Below are positions 56,601-64,000 of a stretch of 64,000 nucleotides of DNA, one piece after another. The stretch lies in assembly GCA_017591395.1 (NCBI GenBank), contig WEDG01004929.1:124001-188000 (forward strand), in the 5' to 3' direction. Each line of letters starts with the position of its first letter. The stretch's first letter is position 1. The stretch comes from Schistocephalus solidus (Eukaryota > Platyhelminthes > Cestoda > Diphyllobothriidea > Diphyllobothriidae). The position numbers and the translations under genes are program-made. Under the pieces are notes generated by a model, which saw only the letters and a list, made by a program, of their open reading frames with translations, did not search any database and had not been told where the DNA came from.

Positions 56601-59318
56601 TACCGTCCCGTTGTCAACGATGAGCGCCATTATCCTGTTGTGAAGCTGACACATCATGTGCTTGAACTGATCAGGAAAGCCAAATTTCTGCATGAATTTC
56701 GTCAATCCGTCGCGATTCACCGTGTCAAATGCTTTTTTTAGATCCAGCAAGGTGGTGTAGAGGTGGGTTCACATCTCCTGACAATTCCCTTGTAGTTTCC
56801 GAGCGGCTAATATCATGTTGGTTGGTCCGACGTGTCGTCGGAAGCCATATTGGCTTTCCGGGAGCACTTCCTGATATACGTGACTGTTCAGACGATTGAG
56901 AAGGATACGGGCGAAGATCTTCCCGGTGATGTTGAGCAACGAAATGTCTCTGTGATTATCACAGTTGCCGGTTCCCCTTCAGCTTGTAGAGATGGACGAT
57001 GGTCGCGTCTTTGAAATCCTGAGGAACTTGTCCTTGGTACCACATCTCCTGGAAGAGTATTGTGAGTTCTGCCATCAACCGGGGCCCGCCGTGCTTGTAG
57101 ACTTCCGGTGGGACTGCGTCGGATCCCGGTGCTTTACCGCTGGAAATCTGCTGCACAGCCCAGATGGTTTCTGGTAGGGAAGGCGGCAGACACAGGTCAT
57201 TTTTCGTGTCCACTTGAGGGAGTCGGTCATTGGTAGCATCGGATATGGCTGATGAGCAATTAAGGACATTTCTAAAGTGCTCGGCCCAGTGCTTGAGAAT
57301 TTGGGATTTCTACGTCAGAAGTGTCGTGCCGTCAGAGCTGAGCAGCGGTGCGGTTCCCTTGATGCAGTGGCCTTCCATGGCTTGATGGCTGTGCAGAAAT
57401 TTTTCATTTCATTGTGGTCTGCATACCCTTGGATTTCCTCAACCTTTTGAACCATCCAGTCGTCCTGCAACCTCCGCTACCGTTGCTGTAAGAGGCGGCG
57501 GCATCTGAAGAAGGCTGCTTTGGTGGCGTCAGTCCGAAGTTTCATGTAAGCTTTGTGTAGTCGGTCATTGTCATCAAACCAGTCCTGGTGTTGACGGCGT
57601 GCGCGTACGAGAACTTCGAGGGCAATGGACTGGATGACGTTCCGCAGTTGACACCATCGTGTCTCCACGGTAGCATTATCATATGGAGCATGTAGCCCCT
57701 CCAGTTTCTCGGTTATTTGGTTGCTGAAATCAAAAGAGTGAGCAGACAAATTTAACAAAAGAATATTTAACTTACCTGGCGGCCTCTTACCTTGGGGCCT
57801 TCGTCGGGGTTGCAGTCGGAGCCTCATCTGGGAGATGACGAGGCGGTGATCTGTCCAACCATGGGCATCGCGGATCGCCTTGGTTACCAGCACGTCCTGT
57901 CGATCTCGCCTCCGGACAAGAACATAGTCCAGCAGATGCCAGCGCCGCGACCGTGGGTGCATCCACGTGGCCTTCTCCCGCGTCGGAAGGCGGAAGAAGG
58001 TGTTGGTCAGCAGGAGACGGTGTTTCGCACACGTGCACAGAAGAAGGAGGCCGTTATCGTTACAGCTACCGAGATTGTGGGGACCCAGCACTCCCTGACA
58101 GGCAGCGGGGTCCGTCCCGACGCGGGCATTGAAGTCACCAAGGACAATTAACTTGTCCTCTTTCGGCACAGTCGCCAGCAAAGCGTGCAGGTCCTCGTAG
58201 AATTTGTCCTTCGCCGCATCAGAGCTCGTCATTGGGGAACGTAGGCGCTGATGATTGTGGCGAACTGGTCTCCCCGAAGAGGCAGGCGGAGGCTCATCAG
58301 GCGATCATTGCTACCCTGCGGCAGACAGGGCAGACGTCCAACAATGTCGTTCCGGATGGCAAAGGCAACACCAGCGTCGCGTCGCTCTGCCTTTGACCAG
58401 CCGCTCCAGAAGAAGGTGTAGCCGGCACCCATTTCCAGCGGAACCTGCTCAGAGAATCTTGTATCGCTGAGAGCAGCAATTTCCACCTTATAGCGCGCAA
58501 GTTCCCATGCAACTAGCGCTGTTCTCCGTTCCGACGGTTGCTCCTCGGATTGTCTAAAAGGGCATGAATATTCCAAACTGCTAGTGTGAGCGGACTCACC
58601 CGAGCAGCCTGGAGGGTATGGCGAGGGGATGGGGACGGGGGGTATTGTTGTTTTTTAGGTTTTACGACCGCGTGTTTTGCGATCTGCAAGCTGCAGCAGG
58701 CTGCAGCTGACGTGATAGCCAGCATTTTTTAGGGGCCCCTTCCTAGCCCCTTACTCCGCGAGGAGGCAAGCAGTGCTGTCCCTAAATAGGGCTGCTCGGA
58801 CATCCCAGACGGCTGCCAAACTCCACTATGGGTCACGGTTTTGTTTTAGTGGGAGGCATTTCCGAGAGCTGGGTACAAGCTAGAGGTGGCTACAGGAGCA
58901 TTCACCATCTACACGAGACAAACGTAACGACCAAATTCTACCTGTGTGGTGCTACCCCTAACTAGTACCCCTGCACCCCTAGACCCTCACGCATAAACAC
59001 ACAGGCTTGTTCGATAGGCGAAATACGCTTTGGCAGTTGAGGCTTGTGTTTTTGCCACCGAACTCTGCCTGCCCTCTAGCTGGATATGGTCATTCTTCCT
59101 CCTCCCTCTCACAGGAAAGAGTTCTCCGCTCAAAATTTGCGCCTGGCGCTGGATTACTTCCTGCAATTAGGCCAAAAAGAAGTGACGATTGTTCTGCACG
59201 CCCGCCGACAGTGGGCCCTGAGGGGCATTTTCTCGGACGACGAACTGAAAAAATACTTCTGTTTCACCTCCTTCCGACGTTTGGAAGGTGACCGACCAAT
59301 GGTGGCAGATGATGACAG
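49724..59318 (+). CDS. N4BP1/KHNYN-like NYN-domain ribonuclease (five exons, 3' end beyond window)
   Basis: Exons 49724-49885, 49926-50352, 52870-53052, 53230-53290 and 59115-59318 join in one frame (phases 0, 1, 1, 2, then open at phase 2), giving 345 codons. The N-terminal ~130 residues contain two KH-like stretches: '[20 protein letters not shown]' and, after '[20 protein letters not shown]', '[17 protein letters not shown]'. The NYN ribonuclease domain starts near residue 261 with '[19 protein letters not shown]', where D267 is the first catalytic aspartate. It continues '[20 protein letters not shown]' to 'MVADDD', where the second acidic cluster is near 343-345. The TND-type third motif must lie in later exons outside the window. 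Relatives cleave RNA, often viral or immune transcripts in animals; the target here is unknown. ATG lies 2 nt after an acceptor-like 'ctcag', so a 5' UTR intron or trans-splice site precedes it. Introns 2 and 4 carry antisense transposons. Confidence 0.8.
50515..51530 (-). mobile_element. 3' fragment of a CR1-like LINE, minus copy in NYN intron 2
   Basis: The minus-strand frame 51138-51518 encodes '[20 protein letters not shown]', '[20 protein letters not shown]' and '[20 protein letters not shown]', the CR1 ORF2 C-terminus. The non-coding tail continues to about 50515 and includes a G run at 50628-50640. The block is the inverted counterpart of 16290-17200. Confidence 0.85.
50531..50551. repeat. 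Perfect hairpin (9-bp arms, 3-nt loop)
   Basis: TATGTTGGC, loop GAG, then GCCAACATA. It lies at the edge of the CR1 3' fragment within NYN intron 2. Confidence 0.85.
51700..52055 (-). repeat. Dispersed repeat A, minus copy in NYN intron 2
   Basis: The reverse complement contains 'AGTTCGACCGTCGTTACCGA', 'GACTTGCAGGTGAATTAGTT', 'CTACCACACTCTCCCCTCCC' and 'GGCCTGGTGTCCAGAAGAAG', in repeat A order. Confidence 0.65.
52398..52523 (-). repeat. tRNA-derived SINE-like element, copy 2
   Basis: The minus strand starts 'GCCCGTGGCTCAATGGTTGG' (box A TGGCTCAATGG), then 'GACTTCTGATCAACAG' (anticodon-arm region), then 'GCGGGTTCGAGCCTCGGG' (near-perfect box B). The body follows, plus-strand 'ACCATTTCTGGCTCATTAGC', as in copy 1 at 2255-2408. 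Confidence 0.7.
52685..52742 (-). repeat. SINE body fragment
   Basis: 'GTCAAAGACAAGG' and 'GAATGGCCATTTCTGACTC' match the body of the SINE copies at 2260-2305 and 52370-52412, without the tRNA-like head. Confidence 0.5.
53471..53603 (+). repeat. (ACC)n(ACT)n compound microsatellite in NYN intron 4
   Basis: About 100 bp of ACC triplets with one interruption near 53519, then about 30 bp of ACT triplets. The Pro/His/Thr frames through it are artefacts. Confidence 0.95.
54738..55711 (-). pseudogene. LINE C-terminal C2H2 zinc-finger region (copy 1)
   Basis: 55421-55711 encodes a basic linker and a first finger start ('[17 protein letters not shown]'). 54986-55360 and 54738-54989 carry finger remnants out of register with one another. 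Pairs of CxxC and HxxxH are still seen in the frame-corrected reading. The fingers repeat the '[14 protein letters not shown]' type seen in copy 2. Confidence 0.65.
55860..57300 (-). pseudogene. LINE reverse transcriptase domain (copy 1)
   Basis: 57213-56959 carries '[20 protein letters not shown]'. 56750-56226 carries '[20 protein letters not shown]' (motif A), '[18 protein letters not shown]' (motif B) and '[12 protein letters not shown]' (motif C, with the usual alanine of FADD replaced by threonine). The thumb region is at 56160-55864. Several frame changes are present. Confidence 0.85.
57477..58725 (-). pseudogene. LINE APE-type endonuclease domain (copy 1)
   Basis: Three overlapping frames. 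58513-58725 gives '[15 protein letters not shown]' (start of the EN fold). 58229-58576 gives '[20 protein letters not shown]', '[11 protein letters not shown]' and 'IISAYVPQ'. 57477-58232 gives '[16 protein letters not shown]', '[12 protein letters not shown]' and '[19 protein letters not shown]' with the catalytic D/H pair present. Two frame changes (near 58520 and 58230) break the protein. It would nick target DNA for reverse transcription. Confidence 0.85.
58726..59114 (+). other. Remainder of NYN intron 4 up to exon 5
   Basis: Non-coding. Ends in a pyrimidine-rich tract and 'ctcacag' acceptor before exon 5 at 59115. Confidence 0.6.
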
Positions 59319-60339
59319 GTTAGTTGGTTTCGAATGCCCTCTCGTCTTCACTTCGCTCATCTATTTTCTCATTCCCTTCCAAATCTTTTCTCCTCCTCCA
59401 CGTCTTCGTTGTCGTAGTCGTCCTCCTTCTCATCCTCATCATCATCAAGTCATAATCCATGCCTTTATTCTTACTCTGACTCACTCTTCTCTGCATGCCC
59501 GCTCGCATTTTCCCTTCCACATTCGGGAATATTTCTGCCTTTCATTGGTTCGACTGTTATTTCTTCGGTTTTTTATCTCCGGCCGATTTCACGGCTGGTA
59601 CTCCCAGCCTTACCTCGGGTCAAAACTTGGGTCACATGCTGAACTGCCTATTGATACTCCGCCTGTCGAATTTAACATGGGCCATCGCTATTCTAAAGAG
59701 TAGTGATGACATGTACATGATTTAGATTATAGCGAGGAAGTCTCGTGCAACTCTGACCGCGCTATAGAGTTCCACGTCCCTTGTGTTTTAGCGTCAAGAC
59801 ACGACCGAGATGACTGGTACCGACCTTGGTCGAAGAGGCTGAACTGGCATGAGGCCGTCATCTACGAGTCCCGCACACATGCGGTGATCCGTTAATGCTT
59901 TCCCTGAGTGGTTTTGCGGTCATTGTACTGATTCAAAATCAGGGTCACTTCGCTCCGAAACGTGCTTCCTTTTGGTTGCATCAAAGCATAATGAGTCCCC
60001 AACAGCCTTCATACCTGCGTGTGGCACATCTTAGACAGAGGCTCGTGCTACGTAACTCATCGCGTGTCAGGGTGCCATCAGTGGTCGACCTGATTCGGAC
60101 AGGCGACTGGCGCCTTGGAGGGCACGGTGATCCGGGCACTGCGTTGCTCTCTTTTATACCGATTCTACGAATTCGTCAGTAGGTCGATTCTGAAACAATA
60201 TACGGTGAGCTTTTAGTTGTGGCTCGGGAGGTTATAAACTTACCGAAGTATTCGGTCTTACTCAAGAATATAGGCTAAACCACAATAGACTCCCCTTTTT
60301 TGGGGTCTTAGAGCATATTTTTTCAGCTTATTTCTGTTT
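59319..60339. other. NYN intron 5, no further exon recognised
   Basis: Begins with donor GTTAGT. I looked for the next NYN exon (a TND-type acidic motif) and did not find one here or in the remaining window, so the gene probably continues beyond 64000. Confidence 0.5.
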
Positions 60340-63180
60340 ATTTGGTAAGGATAATAGGCAATGCCTTTGAAAACCCTATTGTGTACATGCCAGTCCGTTG
60401 GATACTGCTGATATGTATATCAAAATTATCCCTATAAACAGATTACTCGCAAGATGTGAGTAGTGTTGTACCACCCTTTGCGTGAAAATTCAGAGCGGAG
60501 TTTCAGCCTGGACATTTTCGTGCGCAGCTTCATCGCGTGACCACGAAGATTAGAAGAAAGGTGCAACTGAAACATCTGAAATTTCAATCCATCGTCAGGG
60601 CCATTTATTATCTTGTAAACCAGGATAAGATCACCTCTTGGCTGCCTGTAACACAGAGGAAATAGATTAAGGCACCGAAGTATTTCTATGTACGATCGAT
60701 CTTTGAAACCATTTACCAACGTTGTTGCACAGGGTTGTACTTTTCGAGGCATGTTTTATCCTTTGCCAGCCATGGCCGCCACTCTTGTATGCCATATTCT
60801 ATATTAGGCCGATGAAAGTTGCCATAAACTCTCCCAAAAAGGTTTTTGTTAAAGGTTACAAATTTCCTTTTGATTGCATGTAATACTCCCTTGGCATTTT
60901 TTGCCGCCTTCGTGCACTGCAGTATTGGTTTCATGTTGCTCTGTATCCAAACCCCGAGATCCTTCTGTCAAGATTCAGCGGGAAGAGTAACGCATTTTAG
61001 GTGATATGCCCTGACGCTTTCATCTGAGTGGTAGTTGGTTGGTCGCAGATGAAGGACGGCACACTTCTGCACATTGAACTCGAGGAACCATTTCTTGGAT
61101 CACTTTTGCAGTCTGTGCAAATTATTTTGGAGGGCTTTTTGATCTTCCGGTCCCTTGATGACTTGCCAGAGCTTAACGTCGTTGGCGAACATTATTATAT
61201 CGCAGTCGAGTTCCTGTAGGCTGTCATTAACGTATAGGGTAAGGAGAAAGGGTCCGAGAACCGAGCCTTGAGGCACACTGCCAGTCACGTTCACCCAGTC
61301 TGACATGTCATTTCCGATACAGACACGCTGTTTTAGACCAACCAGAAACTCCCTTATCTAGTTTAAAAGATCAACCATGCTACCTAGTGCGCTGAGCTTA
61401 TGCAGAAGGCGGTGGTGTGGGACAGTGTCGAATGCTTTGCAAAAACCGCTGTACACGACATAAAACTCGAAGCCCTCTGCTAAAGCCTTGGTCCAGACGT
61501 CCAGGCAAGTTAGTAAATCTGATAGACAGGAGCGGCCTCTCCGAAACCCATGCTGAAAATTCAGTTGAATGTTATTTTTGTCACAAAATTGTTCTATAGC
61601 ACTCTTTACGAGGACTTCCATCGTTTTGCATGAGAGGTAAGTCGAACTGATAGGCCGGAAGCTGTTTGCTGTCATCCTGCTACCTGCCTTTTATAAAGGA
61701 ACTAGGTTGGCTAGCTTCCACTGGTATGACAGTCTTACGGTTATCATTGACAGCTCAAAGAGAATTGAAAGAGGCTTTGCCAGTTCCGTCGATAGCTCCT
61801 TAAGTACCAGCCCAGGAATCTCATCGGGTCCAGGAGACTCGCCTGGCTTAATTTGACTGAGGACGTGTCTAACTACCTCGACGGAAAAGGCAACGGTTGC
61901 AATGAAAGCAGCATCTTGACCCATTTAAAACTCCTGATTGTCACCGTAAAAACCGATGGACCTTCCACTAATAAGTGTCAAAGGCTGTCTTTTAGACACA
62001 CAATCTCAGTCCTGTGTTTTATTCTATTGCGCGTGTACCCATAGAACTTCTTGGGGCATATGATGGATTCTGCTGTCAGACGCTCTCAAACGAAGTTGTG
62101 TGAATCCGTATTTGTTTGGGGCATTTATTTCGTTGCCTTTTATATTCGGCGAACGTCTTTGAATCATGAAGATGTAAGTATTTTTTCCACAGCCTCTGTA
62201 TCTTCTTCGTGATCTTTTATGTCATCGGAGCGACCCTCTGCGTTCGAGCACCTGATCTCACTATTTTCCTATTGCGGCCAGAAATCTTCTTAATCTGTCA
62301 AGTTAACTGACCCGGGTTCCTCTGAGACAACACGTTTCATTGCGTTAAAATCACTCTTCCAAACATTTCTGCGCCAGTTAATTTGTGATTGTGGGTTCAA
62401 TAGGAGAGAGCACACGCAGGTATAAGGAATATGATCGCTTAAGCCGAGTGGGGGTTGGGCATTAACTTCCCTTTACTGAAGACGAGATCTAGGTAGTTCA
62501 ATCGGTGTCCTTCTCTCAATCTTTTTTCCGAGTTTTATGTGTTGAACAAGGTATTCGTCTGGAGTAAATTGTAGTAGCTTCTGGTCTTGTGGTCGAATGA
62601 TGTTAATGGGGTGTTTGCTACGGGGATTTTCCAGTCTATTCCTTGGGCGTTAAAGTCACCCAGAAGTAGTAAGTTCTCCCTCTTACAAACTAATGTCAGT
62701 GCTCTAAGAAGTTCTATGTCGGCTCTTTCATCCGAGCTGGGAGGTCGATAGACAACGCAAGGTGCAGTGGCGGTCATTGTTTGATGCTAATCTTACATGA
62801 AATTGGTTCAAAATTTCGTGGTAATAAATCGGATATTTCTTGCTGGCAGCATAAAATTTCATTTGGGACATAAATAGCTACACTTCCTCCTCAAGGTTTA
62901 AATCTGTCACAGCGGAACACTTGATAGCCCTCGATATTTACTTCGCTGATTCTTATTTCCTCAGTCAACCAGGTGTCTGTTAACATAATTATGTGAGGTT
63001 TCTGCTCAGAGGCTAGTAATTTGAGTTTATCCAGCTTGTTAAATAAACTCTGATAGTTAGTGTAGTAGATCTCTAGACAGCGACCACTGATGCTCTTAAT
63101 AGTCTTGAAAGCGGACATCCGTATATTGGTTAGGCTGTCAGAATGACTGTTCGTTGGACTTGAACTATTTGTCCGTCTTA
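60340..63180 (-). mobile_element. CR1-like LINE, minus copy (ORF2 and 3' UTR, decayed)
   Basis: ORF2 pieces run from high to low coordinates. Endonuclease: 62891-63118 'YYTNYQSLFNKLDKLKLLAS' and 'MLTDTWLTEE', then 62535-62777 'LLLLGDFNAQGIDWKIP'. RT: 61691-61924 'KPGESPGPDEIPGLVLKELS', 61358-61675 'FRPISSTYLSCKTMEVLVKS' and 'RRGRSCLSDLL', 61100-61306 'GSVPQGSVLGPFLLTLYVND' and 'IIMFANDVKLW' (FADD changed to FAND). The C-terminus is 60432-60934 '[20 protein letters not shown]'. The 3' UTR block shared with the 42-46.7 kb copy is at 60350-60385. The change at the catalytic aspartate and the frame breaks make it inactive. Confidence 0.85.
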
Positions 63181-64000
63181 TTTTGAGGCCTGTTTCGCCG
63201 TTGCCCCTTCGTTTTCCCAGTTATGTTCTCAAATACCTCCAGCATGGAGCCAGGGAGCGGAGTATGTCTGGCACGGGAGAACGAGGCAGTTTGGCCTGGG
63301 CAGGCGCAGTGTTCACGGTCATCTTGCACCTTGATTTTGCCTTGCCACCGAAACACGGCAGGCGTAAGAGGAGAGATTGGGGTAGGTTCATTACAAGTAT
63401 CGTCCTAGCAACCGAGGTGGTTTTTGGGGGTGGGCGGGGTGGCGGGGAACTAAGTGCCATCTACTTCTATCCCAGTCTGAGCTCCGTTTTTCGTCTTTTC
63501 AGTGGATGTATCGCACTGGGTTTCGGGTTGACCCTGCACTACTTCCTTGAACTGCACCTGTTAATTCTCCATAAAGTCTCCCTTAATCGTATAGTTCTGG
63601 CTAATAATGGTCGCCTGACGCATTTTTTAAAAGTCAGATTTTATCGTGCCTTTATGCAGATGCGGATTTTATCAGGTCATTGTACCACTTCTAAAATATT
63701 TTTAAACACCTACATTAAGCAATGTTAAGTATGCTGATGAATTACAGCCAGTCATCCATCTCATGCAATGCTTACTAAGATTCTGGAATATGTTTTCAAT
63801 TAGAAAGGATTACCTAAGGGGTACGGGGGGCCGTTGTACGATCCACCATCTTTCGGCATACTACCATGATATTTCAAGTACGCCAAAATGACTGCATATC
63901 CTTTCGGCCATCATCTTCAAAAACCACACTCTGTAAAAGATATCTACTTAACTATTATTTATTTTTTCGATATCCTTACATATTAAAATACATTTTATAG
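63181..64000. other. Interval at the window end with no recognisable gene
   Basis: Possibly includes eroded upstream CR1 sequence near 63165-63356 (minus). The plus-strand frame 63183-63728 shows no family motif. Confidence 0.35.

Larger units (their letters stand above)
54236..58725 (-). mobile_element. EN-RT-C2H2 LINE copy 1 (all domains, frameshifted) in NYN intron 4
   Basis: In order on the minus strand: endonuclease (58725-57477), reverse transcriptase (about 57300-55860), basic linker and C2H2 fingers (55711-54738), then non-coding tail with a partial repeat A (54640-54236). The copy is inserted antisense in the large intron between NYN exons 4 and 5 and makes up most of it. Frame changes in each domain make it inactive. 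The arrangement APE endonuclease - RT - C-terminal zinc-finger array is unusual among LINEs. Confidence 0.85.

Noticed and set aside
63183..63728. 181-residue plus-strand frame
   Set aside because: No motif, composition like translated non-coding DNA, and it overlaps possible CR1 sequence.

Overview
This is a stretch of a repeat-rich animal nuclear genome. The retrotransposon types (a decayed RTE-like LINE, CR1-like LINEs, and an endonuclease-reverse transcriptase LINE with C-terminal C2H2 fingers), introns of only 34-50 nt beside much larger ones, and few genes in low-density DNA suggest a parasitic flatworm. A diphyllobothriidean tapeworm (Spirometra/Dibothriocephalus-like) is my best guess. 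That assignment rests on recognising these element families and was not computed. There are no operons, CRISPR arrays or bacterial signals.

Host genes. (1) 3290-4474 (+): exons of a METTL23-like methyltransferase, with a polyadenylation signal at 4836. (2) Three members of one protein family that I do not recognise, each essentially in a single exon: 9150-10601 (-), 24616-26016 (-) and 30703-32263 (+). They share a long central signature and a C-terminal 'PARLPxI' tail after an acidic stretch. The third needs a 34-nt intron, or a frameshift, to reach that tail. (3) 49724-59318 (+): five phase-consistent exons of an N4BP1/KHNYN-like NYN-domain ribonuclease, whose 3' end lies beyond the window. 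A diverged copy of its catalytic exon, with splice sites, lies on the minus strand at 33690-33892.

Mobile DNA makes up most of the rest. An RTE-like remnant is at 1-1370. CR1-like copies are at 42.2-46.7 kb (+, nearly complete but frameshifted), 60.3-63.2 kb (-), 37.8-39.7 kb (+, heavily decayed), and as two 3' fragments in opposite orientation (16.3-17.2 and 50.5-51.5 kb). The EN-RT-C2H2 LINE is present at 54.3-58.7 kb (-, all domains), 18.5-21.5 kb (-, no EN), 21.6-22.8 kb (-, 3' part) and 27.9-30.1 kb (-, 3' part). A short dispersed repeat (called repeat A here) occurs at least seven times in both orientations. tRNA-derived SINE-like pieces are at 2.3, 35.3, 42.1 and 52.4-52.7 kb. A 479-bp fold-back element with long imperfect inverted arms lies at 26219-26697.

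The NYN ribonuclease introns host several of these insertions, all on the opposite strand to the gene: the CR1 3' fragment, SINE pieces and the full EN-RT-C2H2 LINE. Long intervals with no recognisable gene are listed as such. The most promising unexplained item is the three-member protein family at 9-32 kb.
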